Source: [Clostridium] symbiosum (GTDB lineage Bacteria > Bacillota > Clostridia > Lachnospirales > Lachnospiraceae). From it: a stretch of 64,000 bases of DNA. The DNA lies in NCBI GenBank assembly GCA_036419695.1, contig CP143946.1, positions 3,342,001-3,406,000 of the forward strand, in the 5' to 3' direction. The position numbers and the translations under genes were made by a program. Below, in pieces: positions 1-8,516 of this stretch. The notes beneath the pieces were generated by a model. That model worked only from the letters and a program-made list of their open reading frames with translations. It was not told the DNA's origin and did not search any database. Numbering within the stretch: the first letter of the stretch is position 1; each line of letters opens with the position of its first letter.

Positions 1-1197
1 CATTCCGACCACACAGGCCAGGACCATTCCCGTCATCTGGATATTTCCGATGCTTAATTTGATACCCGAAAGACCGGTTACAAAGATGACCGACGTGAGG
101 GCCAGATTCCTTGAATTGCCATAGTCAACCCTTGAATCCACCAGAATGCGGAGTCCGGACGTACCAATCATACCGTAGAGCAGGAAAGAAATTCCTCCGA
201 TGACCGGTCCCGGAATCGTGCTGATTAACATGGATAATTTACCGATAAAGGAACAAACGATGGAAAGCACGGCCGCACCGGCAATAACGCGGACACTATA
301 GACCCTCGTCACGGCCATGACCCCGATATTCTCTCCATATGTGGTCGTCGGTACAGAGCCGATAAAACCGGACAGCATCGTGGAAAAATTATCTCCGAAT
401 AAGGAACGGTGAAGTCCCGGATCCTTTAAAAGGTCACGTCCCACAATCTTGCTGGTCACGACCTGATGGCCGATATGCTCCGACGTGATAACAAGGATGA
501 CCGGCAGAATAATCATAATCGCCTCCGGGTTAAATTTCGGGGAGGAGAAGTTGGGGATTGCAAAAACAGGGGCATTGGCCACCGGGGCAAAATCCACCAG
601 TCCACAGGCAATGGCCGCCACATATCCCATAATGACTGCAATTAAGATTGGGATGACGGACAAAAATCCCCTGAACAAGATGGAGCCGAACACGGCAACT
701 CCCAGTGTTACGAGGAAAACAATCATCTTTTTCGGGTCTATCACTTCATCCAGAAGTCCCGCGTTGTTTGCCGCCGTTCCGGACAGTTCCAGGCCAATCA
801 GAGCCACAACCGGACCCATGGCCGCAGGAGGCAGCACGATGTCAATCCACTCCGAACCGAATTTGTAAATAATAAATGCAAGAATACAGCCGCAGAATCC
901 GACCGCAACGAAACCGCCGAGCGCGTAGGCATAGCCGAACTTCTCAATGACAATCCCGGCAGGAGCCAGAAATGCAAAGCTGGAACCCAGATAAGCGGGC
1001 GCTTTTCCTTTCGTCACCAGGATAAACAGCAGGGTTCCCACACCATTCATGAATAAAACGATAGCCGGATTGATACCGAACAAAAACGGAACCAGCACCG
1101 ATGCGCCGAACATGGCGAACATGTGCTGGATGCTGAGGGGCACCAGCAGGTTAAACGGCACTTTCTCCTCAACCTGAATAATACGATGACTTTCCAT
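1..1197 (-). CDS. uraA: Uracil permease, NCS2 family (3' end outside window)
   Basis: Membrane symporter of the nucleobase-cation symporter-2 (xanthine/uracil permease) family, expected to import uracil with protons. The visible 399 codons begin MESHRIIQVEEKVPFNLLVP and hold many hydrophobic helices; the stretch LVPLSIQHMFAMFGASVLVP near the N-terminus is typical of UraA-type uracil permeases rather than purine permeases, and a PTTTYGENIGVMAVT block is also family-typical. The frame is open to base 1, so roughly the last tenth is missing. The ATG at 1197 follows a GGAGG ribosome site a few bases upstream. The gene is monocistronic as far as visible, with its own promoter and a structured leader. 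Uracil specificity is by family resemblance; xanthine is less likely. Confidence 0.9.
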   Translation of the reverse strand, partial: MESHRIIQVEEKVPFNLLVPLSIQHMFAMFGASVLVPFLFGINPAIVLFMNGVGTLLFILVTKGKAPAYLGSSFAFLAPAGIVIEKFGYAYALGGFVAVGFCGCILAFIIYKFGSEWIDIVLPPAAMGPVVALIGLELSGTAANNAGLLDEVIDPKKMIVFLVTLGVAVFGSILFRGFLSVIPILIAVIMGYVAAIACGLVDFAPVANAPVFAIPNFSSPKFNPEAIMIILPVILVITSEHIGHQVVTSKIVGRDLLKDPGLHRSLFGDNFSTMLSGFIGSVPTTTYGENIGVMAVTRVYSVRVIAGAAVLSIVCSFIGKLSMLISTIPGPVIGGISFLLYGMIGTSGLRILVDSRVDYGNSRNLALTSVIFVTGLSGIKLSIGNIQMTGMVLACVVGM

Positions 1198-1230
1198 TTT
1201 TACCTCCCATATTCTTTTGTAAGATTTAGT

Positions 1231-1302
1231 GCAGGAAAATAGCGCAGGAAGAAACCTGTAGCACGATACTTCGGCCACTGCATCCTCCTGCGCTTATTCT
1301 GC
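1231..1302 (-). promoter_or_regulatory. Structured 5' leader of uraA
   Basis: In the transcript direction a perfect 9-bp stem AGCGCAGGA / TCCTGCGCT (1294-1286 with 1249-1241) is extended outward by GCAG/CTGC pairs and encloses a second stem, GUGGCCGA-AGUA-UCG-U-GCUAC. No U-run follows, so it is not an ordinary terminator. I see no PyrR-type binding sequence and do not recognise a known riboswitch. It lies between the promoter and the ribosome site, so a regulatory role is plausible but inferred. Confidence 0.45.
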
Positions 1303-1317
1303 AAGTTTCTTCTACAT

Positions 1318-1346
1318 ATTATGCCATAGACGGTCATATTCGTAAA
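1318..1346 (-). promoter_or_regulatory. Sigma-A promoter of uraA
   Basis: TTTACG (-35) and CATAAT (-10) are separated by 17 bp on the minus strand, about 120 bp upstream of the uraA ATG, just before the structured leader. Confidence 0.5.
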
Positions 1347-1460
1347 GATTTTTTTAGAAATGGATTTCGTATTATTTACGGCCGGTCAGTGATTTGATAT
1401 ACCGGTATCCTTCTTCCGCCGCATTCTTCGGAGGTTGGGGACGGTACTTCTATCCAGTTA

Positions 1461-3299
1461 TCATTTTTTCATTTTCAGTTCCGAGTACGGTATCGTTACT
1501 TCCGGGAATCCTTCCGCATACGATGCGATTTCATACGGTGCATAATAGAAAACCACACCCTCCGGAGTGATATAAAAGGCCGAATCAAAGCTTACGTCGT
1601 CCGCGATTGTGTGCTCCAGATCTTCCGGGGATTCAAAGGCAAAGTTTGTCTTCTCCGCCAGCTCCCTGAATGCCCTGCCCACAATGCTCTGAAGCTCCTC
1701 CACCGAATTATCGACAAGATCATTCAGCTTCATCCGCTCTCCCGTCTTACGGTTAAAGACAAAATAATCTTTGAAAGGCATATCGTGGGCTCCGCCCGAA
1801 TATTCATAGCCGTCCGCCTCCACGCAGACCAGGTTATCATCGAGATAATTGATCGCCGCAATCTCATAAATAAGCGTCGACAAATGGAAATCGTCCCTGT
1901 AGCTCAGGGATTCATCCATATAAGACGCCATCTCGTCACTGTATGACAGCAGGGCGGCGCGGCGCTCCTCCATCGTGCGGTTCATCGCCTTTACCGCGTC
2001 ACTGTCACCGTCAAAAACCATTGTCTCAATATAAATCTCCATCGCCGTTGTCCCACTGCCGGAGAACGGGATTTCTTTCTTCTCCGCCTCTACGTGCCCC
2101 AGTTCACGGATAGATGACTGATAGAGGGCCGGCTCCAGAAGTTTCTTCTCTTCCCCTGTGCCAAGGTCCGTCTTTCCAATATAAACTCCGTAGTCCTTGA
2201 GCTCCTGACAGTAGATGGAATCCTCCGAGACAAAAAAGTTACCGTCATAATCGTACATATTGAGCGTTCCAGGTTCCGTATTGATGGAAGCGGCTTTTGT
2301 AACCTCACCTGTTTCTGCATTCACCTTATAAAACCGAGTTCCCTCGCTGACGGTCTGGTAAACCTTGCTGGTCAGATAATAGAGGTAACCATCCCTGTAT
2401 TGAATCAGCTGGGGATTGTCAGATGATGCAAAGAGGAGCGTCTTTTCAAGAGTTTTTGCATCATACCGGTAGCACTGGGTGTTTCCGCTGCCATCCTGGA
2501 ACAGTACAAAAAATCCGTCTTTGTCAAACAGAACCGAGGAGGTGTTGGTCACCTCGGGCACCTCCTTCGCCCCGCTTCCATCGGCCCCGGCAATGACCAG
2601 ACAGCTGTCATTCTGCACCGGCATATATCCATAGTGTTCCACCATAAAGGGCAGCATACCGCTGTAAAGCTCATGGCATCCTTCCGGGATGCGGCCGTAC
2701 ACGGTCTGATTAGAATCCAGCTCTTCTCCGAGGCTGCCGTCCTCTTTCAGTGCAAATGCCTGATTCATATTATATCCCCGGATATAGAGGACGTCCTCCG
2801 ATGCGTAGATTCCGGAGGCCTGGTTCACCGGATCCATCAGATGCGTCTCCTCTCCGGTCTCCAGATCCTTTTTATAGAGGCCGTATACAAAGGCTCCGCC
2901 CTCTTCATCTGCCGAACTCACATCGTAATACAGATTCCCCCGGTAAACCCAGAAGGATTCGTTCGTCTCGCCCTCCTCAAATGTCTTTACCTGAGTCAGC
3001 TTGTCCGTCGCCTTGTCAAGGCTCCAGATAGAACCGTCATACTTAAAGAAAAGATGACGGCCGGATTCCACCATCGTCTCCGTGCTTCCCGTGGCCGTCA
3101 GGGTATCCTTCCTGATATCCACATCCTGAACCGCCCCGGTCCCCGGCACAGTCTCCGTCTCTGCCGTTGCAGCCGTCATATCCACTTCCACCTGCCGTTT
3201 GCAGCCGGTTACGGCAATCGGCATCAGCGCCGCCAGAGCCGTCACCGCGGCTGCGGCCGTATAATTTTTAATTTTTCTTTTTATCTTTATTCTTCTCAC
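1461..3299 (-). CDS. Predicted lipoprotein with C-terminal DUF3298 (RsiV-like) domain
   Basis: 612-residue exported protein of unknown function. The N-terminus is strongly basic, followed by a hydrophobic run and a lipobox ending AVTGC, so Cys33 is the predicted lipidated residue. Residues about 65-390 read as successive beta-propeller-like blades (repeated displays such as LFFKYDGSIWSLD, YLYYLTSKVY), resembling DUF5050-like sensor modules. The last ~200 residues, with YSGGAHDMPFKDYFVFNRKTG and YYAPYEIASYAEG, match the DUF3298 domain of anti-sigma factor RsiV and relatives. No sigma-factor gene is adjacent, so an anti-sigma role is not supported. Start codon is GTG at 3299 with AAGGAG 6 bases upstream. 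Confidence 0.8.
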   Translation of the reverse strand: MRRIKIKRKIKNYTAAAAVTALAALMPIAVTGCKRQVEVDMTAATAETETVPGTGAVQDVDIRKDTLTATGSTETMVESGRHLFFKYDGSIWSLDKATDKLTQVKTFEEGETNESFWVYRGNLYYDVSSADEEGGAFVYGLYKKDLETGEETHLMDPVNQASGIYASEDVLYIRGYNMNQAFALKEDGSLGEELDSNQTVYGRIPEGCHELYSGMLPFMVEHYGYMPVQNDSCLVIAGADGSGAKEVPEVTNTSSVLFDKDGFFVLFQDGSGNTQCYRYDAKTLEKTLLFASSDNPQLIQYRDGYLYYLTSKVYQTVSEGTRFYKVNAETGEVTKAASINTEPGTLNMYDYDGNFFVSEDSIYCQELKDYGVYIGKTDLGTGEEKKLLEPALYQSSIRELGHVEAEKKEIPFSGSGTTAMEIYIETMVFDGDSDAVKAMNRTMEERRAALLSYSDEMASYMDESLSYRDDFHLSTLIYEIAAINYLDDNLVCVEADGYEYSGGAHDMPFKDYFVFNRKTGERMKLNDLVDNSVEELQSIVGRAFRELAEKTNFAFESPEDLEHTIADDVSFDSAFYITPEGVVFYYAPYEIASYAEGFPEVTIPYSELKMKK

Positions 3300-3399
3300 G
3301 TTAATCTCCTTACTGGTTCAATTACTTCTGATATTCTCCTGCTGCCATCCATTCTCTTCCAAATTCATGTTTGAATTTTCTTTTACGTCGCTTACAATA

Positions 3400-3428
3400 A
3401 GTGTAACTTTTTTTCATCAGCTTGTCAA
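3400..3428 (-). promoter_or_regulatory. Promoter of the DUF3298 lipoprotein gene
   Basis: TTGACA and TACACT separated by exactly 17 bp on the minus strand, about 100 bp upstream of the GTG start. Confidence 0.6.
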
Positions 3429-3484
3429 AGAATGGGATGAATATTAATAGAACAGTAAGGATTTTAGTTGCTATTCACAGGTAA

Positions 3485-3591
3485 TGTTCCGCGAGGCGTT
3501 TTCACGCGTAACTTGCGTGAAAATCTATCCGCCGAGTGCGCATTCTGCCCGGAAGGCTTTTGAATATCACAGGATCACTTTCCTGTGGTAT
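3485..3591 (-). repeat. Post-terminator structured element, copy T-A
   Basis: Read on the minus strand, directly after the symporter terminator hairpin: an AT-rich palindrome (3564-3591, arms ATACCACAGGA / TCCTGTGATAT), then a block TTCCGGGCAGAATGCGCAC, then nested stems: outer GGCG/CGCC and inner TTTTCACGC / GCGTGAAAA. The same order of parts occurs at 32689-32813, 46745-46872 and 60855-60975. Confidence 0.6.
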
Positions 3592-3651
3592 AGAGAGACA
3601 GCCGGCTTGCAGCCGGGGCGGGAACCCTGACTGCAAATCGGCTGTCTCTCT
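3592..3651 (-). terminator. Terminator-like hairpin after the symporter gene
   Basis: Perfect 13-bp arms AGAGAGACAGCCG / CGGCTGTCTCTCT. The U-run is better in the plus direction (TTTATT) than in the minus direction, but the only gene it can serve is the minus-strand symporter ending at 3693. Confidence 0.6.
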
Positions 3652-3692
3652 TTATTCCATCACTTTCGTGATATTTATCTTTACTGTCCTAT

Positions 3693-5105
3693 CTAATTCC
3701 AGAAATCCGTCTTATCTTCAAGCTGAATATCAGCAGCCTTAAATACAGGATTCTTTCCTGCTTTTTTCTGCTGGATATAGTCGTTCATGCAGCGAACGGC
3801 CGGTTTAGCGAGAAGGATGATGACCGGAAGGTTGATGATTGCCATCAGGCCCATCAGAACGTCCGCCGTATCCCAGGCAACGCCGAATTCGATCGTCGCG
3901 CCGAAGCATACAATCACTGCAGCCAGAATACGGAATCCGTGGAGCAGGTTCTTACTCGGTGTCTTATTGCAGATGAAGCCAAGGCCCATCTCCGCATAGT
4001 AGAAGTTTCCAATCAGTGTTGTAAATGCAAAGAGGCAGAGGGCTAACGTAATGAAAATCGTTCCGAAGCCGCCCAATGAATTGGCCACTGCAGCCTGTAC
4101 ATAGCTCATACCTGCCATCTCTTTTGTCGGTGCAACACCCGAGCAGAGAAGCATAAATGCAGTTGCGGTACAGATGACGATCGTATCGATATAAACGGAA
4201 AGCATCTGAACAAGGCCCTGTTTTACAGGATGGGAAACTCCGGCAGATGCCGCAGCGTTAGGCGCGGAACCAACACCGGCCTCGTTGGAGAATAAACCTC
4301 TCTTGATACCCTGCATAATAGCAGAACCGGCAAAGCCTCCGAAAATCGCCCTGAAATCAAAAGCGCCTTTTACGATGCTAGCAATCATTCCCGGAACCAT
4401 GTTGATATGGGTAATAACAATAAACAGTGAAACTGCGATATAGAATAATCCCATCACCGGTACGAGCACGCCCGTTACCTTAGAGATCTGTTTTCCGCCG
4501 CCGAAAATACAGAATAAGAAAGCAAGCGCCAGAACACCGCCCACAATCTTAGGTGTCAGTGACGGATCATAAAAGCTGTATGCTTTAAATGTATCTGCGA
4601 TGTTGAATGCGGCTACCATGTTGAAACCGCCCATGTAAGTTACGATTAAAACAACGGCAAACAAAATGCCGATCCAGCGTTTTTTCAGAACTGCCTGAAT
4701 ATAGTATGCAGGTCCGCCGTAAGAACTTCCGTCATCTGCCCTTTTCTTATAAATCTGGGCCAGGGTACTCTCCACAAATGCGGAGGCGCTGCCCAAAAGT
4801 GCGGTCAGCCACATCCAAAACATGGCTCCCGGGCCGCCGATACAGAGGGCGGTGGAAATACCCGCGATATTGCCGGTACCGACACGAGATGCGGTGGAAA
4901 CCATCAGAGCCTGGAAGGATGAGATCGATTTATCATCATCTTTTGGCTCCATTACGACACGGATGGCCTCCTTCAAATAGCGGAACTGGATAAATTTCGT
5001 TTTCACGGTAAAATAAATTCCTGCTCCGAGCAGCAGTACAATCAATATGTAGCTGTAAAGCCAGTTGCTGAGTAAACCAATAATTTTTGCGTACAATATA
5101 TACAC
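3693..5105 (-). CDS. AGCS-family sodium:amino acid symporter (likely glutamine)
   Basis: 470-residue polytopic membrane protein of the alanine-or-glycine:cation symporter family, which moves small neutral amino acids with Na+. Family hallmarks are visible: the ALMVSTASRVGTGNIAGIS block at about residues 66-84, the SSYGGPAYYIQ block, and FSNEAGVGSAPNAAA. It lies 83 bp downstream of glutaminase. Bacillus subtilis has the same pairing (glsA with glnT), so glutamine is the most likely substrate; this is inference from context, and alanine or glycine remain possible. It is probably co-transcribed with glsA and ends at the hairpin at 3592-3651. Confidence 0.85.
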   Translation of the reverse strand: MYILYAKIIGLLSNWLYSYILIVLLLGAGIYFTVKTKFIQFRYLKEAIRVVMEPKDDDKSISSFQALMVSTASRVGTGNIAGISTALCIGGPGAMFWMWLTALLGSASAFVESTLAQIYKKRADDGSSYGGPAYYIQAVLKKRWIGILFAVVLIVTYMGGFNMVAAFNIADTFKAYSFYDPSLTPKIVGGVLALAFLFCIFGGGKQISKVTGVLVPVMGLFYIAVSLFIVITHINMVPGMIASIVKGAFDFRAIFGGFAGSAIMQGIKRGLFSNEAGVGSAPNAAASAGVSHPVKQGLVQMLSVYIDTIVICTATAFMLLCSGVAPTKEMAGMSYVQAAVANSLGGFGTIFITLALCLFAFTTLIGNFYYAEMGLGFICNKTPSKNLLHGFRILAAVIVCFGATIEFGVAWDTADVLMGLMAIINLPVIILLAKPAVRCMNDYIQQKKAGKNPVFKAADIQLEDKTDFWN

Positions 5106-5188
5106 CTTCCCTTTCCTTTTTTCGCCCCATCATTACCGCTTTCCGCCAGAAACCCATTTCCCCGGAAAAGGTTATTCTGAAGCGTTCC

Positions 5189-6112
5189 CTACAGAGTGTC
5201 CTCGGCAAACATATGCAGCCGCAATTTCTCCGACAAATATTTTAACATATATCTGCCTGCAATGCTATTCCCTTTTTGATCCAGAGCGGGGCCGTAGATT
5301 CCGATGCCCATCTTCTTTTCAACCACTGAAAGGATTCCCCCTCCGACTCCACTCTTGGATGGAATTCCGACCTGCACGGCGAACTCCCCCGAACCGTCGT
5401 ACATTCCACAGGTCAGCATAATTGTCTTTACCACTCTCACTACATCTGCATCCAGCAGTCTTTCTCCCGTCTCCGGATGGATTCCGCCTCCGGCCAGGAC
5501 CATTCCCAGTCCCGCCAGGCTTTCCGCCGTCACACTCAGGGAGCACATTTTCACATAGAGATCCAGGCTCTTTTCCACATCGCTGTCTATAATCCCCTTG
5601 CTTTCCAGCAGATAAGCGATGGCCCTGTTTCTCGCACTGTGCGTCATCTCCGAACGGCAGACTTTCTCATCCAGGACAATTCCCGGATCCAGACAGAGCT
5701 TTCTGGCAAACTGAAGCATTTCTTCAAAGCTGACCACCGGCATCAAATAGCTGGCCACAGCAATCGCGCCTGAATTAATCATCGGATTATATGGATAATT
5801 GCTGGAAAGATCCAGCTTCACCAGGGAATTAAATGCGTCGCCGGAGGGCTCCATGCCCACTTTGGCGAACACCTTATCAAATCCGCAGACTTCCAGCGCC
5901 GCCGCCAGGGATATCACCTTTGATATACTCTGGATGGTAAAACGGATATCTGTGTCTCCTGCTTTGAATACTTCCCCTCCGGCAGTATAGATGCAGATTC
6001 CCAGATGATTTTTGTCTACATTGCCAAGCTCCGGTATGTAAGATGCCGTCTCTCCGTGGACAATTTCCTTCCTGCCTTCCTCCAATGCCTTTTCAAGCAT
6101 TTCCTGAACCAT
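5189..6112 (-). CDS. glsA: Glutaminase
   Basis: Hydrolyses L-glutamine to glutamate and ammonia in the cytoplasm. The 307-residue length is normal for the bacterial GlsA family (serine beta-lactamase-like fold). The catalytic SxxK motif is at Ser62/Lys65 in FTIQSISKVISLA. Other family blocks seen are YNPMINSGAI and the SGEFAVQVGIPSKSGVGGGI stretch near the C-terminus. The ATG at 6112 follows GGAGGAG. It is the first gene of a likely two-gene operon with the AGCS symporter, suggesting uptake plus deamidation of glutamine for nitrogen, energy or acid tolerance. Confidence 0.95.
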   Translation of the reverse strand: MVQEMLEKALEEGRKEIVHGETASYIPELGNVDKNHLGICIYTAGGEVFKAGDTDIRFTIQSISKVISLAAALEVCGFDKVFAKVGMEPSGDAFNSLVKLDLSSNYPYNPMINSGAIAVASYLMPVVSFEEMLQFARKLCLDPGIVLDEKVCRSEMTHSARNRAIAYLLESKGIIDSDVEKSLDLYVKMCSLSVTAESLAGLGMVLAGGGIHPETGERLLDADVVRVVKTIMLTCGMYDGSGEFAVQVGIPSKSGVGGGILSVVEKKMGIGIYGPALDQKGNSIAGRYMLKYLSEKLRLHMFAEDTL

Positions 6113-6147
6113 TTCTTCTCCTCCTTTCCGCCCGATACCGGCCTGTT

Positions 6148-6176
6148 GATATAATAATTATAACTCTTATTAACAA
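6148..6176 (-). promoter_or_regulatory. Candidate promoter of glsA
   Basis: TTGTTA and TATATC at 17-bp spacing on the minus strand; an ACAAATTTGT palindrome overlaps its upstream edge and could be an operator. Confidence 0.35.
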
Positions 6177-6240
6177 ATTTGTATAATGCTAAATGAATAT
6201 AACATTATAGCAAAAAGGTTGAACGGGAGTGGGGGTGAAA

Positions 6241-6303
6241 AATGAGGACGCCGATGTAAGGATGGCGGGCAACGTTCCTACAGGGGCTGATAGAAGCGCA
6301 TAT
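6241..6303 (+). repeat. Truncated end of the E-family fold-back element
   Basis: GAGGACGCCGATGTAAGGAT followed by GGCGGGC and GTTCCTACAGGGGCT matches the outer end and an inner-arm piece of the long elements at 34.7 and 41.6 kb, but the core and the returning arm are absent. The rest of the gap from 6113 to 6548 holds only the glsA promoter; I see no gene in it. Confidence 0.45.
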
Positions 6304-6548
6304 TTTCAATAAGAGCAGAATACTCTGCCGCTTGTCACATAAGCACGAATTATACTCCGTATTACTCACCTCAATATATCTAATTTGTAAGAAATACTCC
6401 CTTTCTTTTTGTGTATTATTAAACAAAAACTCCTCAGAAGACCGCCTGTTTCTTCAGGATCATTTCTCAACCTGCTGTTTCCCGGTGGCCCGTTGTGTTT
6501 CCTGTTATGCCTATAATCAACACTTATACTTTCTATAAATTGCACAGA

Positions 6549-6616
6549 TTGGACTATTTTCTTTAATGTTTATACACTTAATGGAGTAACCCCCAATAAA
6601 TCAAGGTTATTTATTG
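6549..6616 (+). promoter_or_regulatory. Promoter and operator-like dyad of the cocE-MFS operon
   Basis: TTGGAC (6549-6554) and TATACA (6571-6576) have 16-bp spacing. Ten bases after the expected start of transcription lies a perfect dyad CAATAAAT-N7-ATTTATTG (6594-6616). Its position suits a repressor or LysR-type regulator. Which regulator binds is unknown; the LysR gene at 9843-10814 is a nearby candidate. Confidence 0.45.
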
Positions 6617-6628
6617 AAAGCGGAGGTG

Positions 6629-6715
6629 ATGCCGAACAGTTTAGTAACTGTAATTTTACTATTTTGCATATGGGCAAAAACAACTATCAAATGTATCAGG
6701 AGGAAAAATTTATGA
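6629..6715 (+). CDS. Possible 28-residue leader peptide overlapping the hydrolase start
   Basis: Small open frame MPNSLVTVILLFCIWAKTTI... ending with a basic tail. It starts inside a strong 16S-complementary GGAGGTGAT and its TGA overlaps the hydrolase ATG (ATGA), as in translationally coupled genes. The peptide is hydrophobic and then basic, like a tiny membrane peptide. The spacing between GGAGG and the ATG is only 2 bases, which is poor, so it may be chance. Confidence 0.25.
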   Translation: MPNSLVTVILLFCIWAKTTIKCIRRKNL

Positions 6716-8502
6716 ACACAACGAGTTACAATGTTATCAGCGACCCGCTGCTGCAAAGCGTGGTACAGGACGGCATGCGAATAGACTGGGATGTTCCCGT
6801 TGTAATGCCGGACGGTGTTACTCTGCGTGCTGATGTATTCCGGCCAAATGACGGCGGCAGATATCCTGCCCTGCTGACTTATGGTCCTTATGGAAAAAAT
6901 CTGCATATGAAGGATGGTTTTGAAGCAAGCTGGAACATCTTAAAGCAGAACTATCCTGAAATTTTCGAGGGAACTACAGGTAAGTATATGTGCTGGGAAA
7001 CAGCCGATCCAGAAAAATGGGTGCCGGACGGCTACGCCATTGTCCGTATTGATTCACGGGGCGCCGGACGCTCAGAAGGATATCTGGCCTGTGCCAGCCC
7101 CCAGGAAATCCAGGATTTTTATGACTGTATCGAATTTTTTGCAGAACAGCCCTGGTGCAATGGAAATATCGGCTTGGCCGGCATTTCCTATTTCGCTGTC
7201 AATCAGTGGCAGGTTGCCAGCCTGAATCCCCCTCATTTAAAGGCAATCTGCCCCTTTGAAGGCAACACGGATGCCTTCCGTGATAATCTGCGCCATGGCG
7301 GAATTTTCAGCGACTTCCGCGCGATGTGGTACCCCGGTCAGGTACTGAGGCAGCAGCACGGACTTGGCGTGAAAGGTCCGGTCAGCTCCATGAACGGTGT
7401 GCTAGTCAATGGTCCGGAGACTCTGTCCGAAGAGGAACTGCTGCAAAACCGGGCCGATCCTTCCCTGGACCCCCGGAGTATCGAAGTATTAAACCCGCAG
7501 TTCGAACAAAAGCTGACTGCCCTGGAGAAAATCACGGTTCCGGTTCTCTCCTGCGGCAACTGGGGAGGAAACGGCCTGCATCTGCGCGGTAATGTAGAGG
7601 GATACAACCGTGTCTCCTCCAAACAAAAGTGGCTGGAGCTTCACGGACGTGAGCATTTTACAGAGTTCTATACAGACTACGGAGTTTGCCTGCAGAAAAG
7701 ATTCTTTAACTATTTCCTGAAAGGCGAGGGAAACTGGCCAGATGAACAGTCTCCAGTCTATCTGCGTATCAAGCATGTGGATGGCTCCTTTACCGACCGT
7801 GCTGAGCAAGAATTCCCTCTGGCACGTACAAATTGGACCAAATTCTATCTGGATACGGTAAACGGCTCCTTTGAGACCTCTCTTCAGACAGAAGGCAGCG
7901 CTGCTTATAAAGCCGATTCATCCAGTTTATCCTTCTTCACGGCCCCACTCAGGAAAGACGTGGAAATTACCGGGCCGGCTGCTGCTAAGCTCTTTATATC
8001 CTCGACTACCCAGGATGCCGATATTTTTATGATATTCCGAGTATTAGATCCGGAGGGCAACGACGTTACCACCATCTCCGCTTCTGACCAGGAAGGTAAT
8101 CTTGGCACCGGATGGCTGCGCGCCTCTCACCGTAAGCTGGATACTGAAAAGAGTAAATTCTACAGGCCATGGCATACACATCATGAAAAGGAGATGCTGA
8201 CACCCAATGAGGTCTATGAACTGGATGTGGAAATTTGGCCGCTGTGCATGACGGTGCCGGCCGGATACCGTTTTGGTTTTACAATCAGCGGCAGAGATTT
8301 TTCCCTTCCCATCGCAGCCGATCATACCAGTAATGGCGACTGGAACGTGGACGTGAAGGTTGACAAGGCCAGGGGCCATTCCATCTACACGCACAGCATC
8401 GAATATGCTCAGTACGATCCGGACGGGCTCTATTCTGGCAATACTACTGTCTATTCCGATCAGGAGCATGCGTCCTATGTGCTGCTTCCGGTCATTGACT
8501 GA
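6712..8502 (+). CDS. CocE/NonD family (X-Pro dipeptidyl-peptidase S15 type) hydrolase
   Basis: 596-residue cytoplasmic serine hydrolase. The N-terminal alpha/beta-hydrolase domain shows VRIDSRGAGRSEG and the nucleophile elbow GLAGISY with Ser159; a cap region and a C-terminal jelly-roll domain (from about residue 420, ending SYVLLPVID) follow, the standard CocE/NonD layout. Family members cleave cocaine-like esters, glutaryl amides or X-Pro dipeptides; the substrate here cannot be read from sequence. I start at the ATG at 6712 because AGGAGG lies 8 bases upstream; a TTG 48 bases earlier is in frame but has no ribosome site. The MFS transporter follows after 14 bp, so imported substrate may be hydrolysed inside the cell. 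Confidence 0.85.
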   Translation: MNTTSYNVISDPLLQSVVQDGMRIDWDVPVVMPDGVTLRADVFRPNDGGRYPALLTYGPYGKNLHMKDGFEASWNILKQNYPEIFEGTTGKYMCWETADPEKWVPDGYAIVRIDSRGAGRSEGYLACASPQEIQDFYDCIEFFAEQPWCNGNIGLAGISYFAVNQWQVASLNPPHLKAICPFEGNTDAFRDNLRHGGIFSDFRAMWYPGQVLRQQHGLGVKGPVSSMNGVLVNGPETLSEEELLQNRADPSLDPRSIEVLNPQFEQKLTALEKITVPVLSCGNWGGNGLHLRGNVEGYNRVSSKQKWLELHGREHFTEFYTDYGVCLQKRFFNYFLKGEGNWPDEQSPVYLRIKHVDGSFTDRAEQEFPLARTNWTKFYLDTVNGSFETSLQTEGSAAYKADSSSLSFFTAPLRKDVEITGPAAAKLFISSTTQDADIFMIFRVLDPEGNDVTTISASDQEGNLGTGWLRASHRKLDTEKSKFYRPWHTHHEKEMLTPNEVYELDVEIWPLCMTVPAGYRFGFTISGRDFSLPIAADHTSNGDWNVDVKVDKARGHSIYTHSIEYAQYDPDGLYSGNTTVYSDQEHASYVLLPVID

Positions 8503-8516
8503 ACGGAGGATAATGC

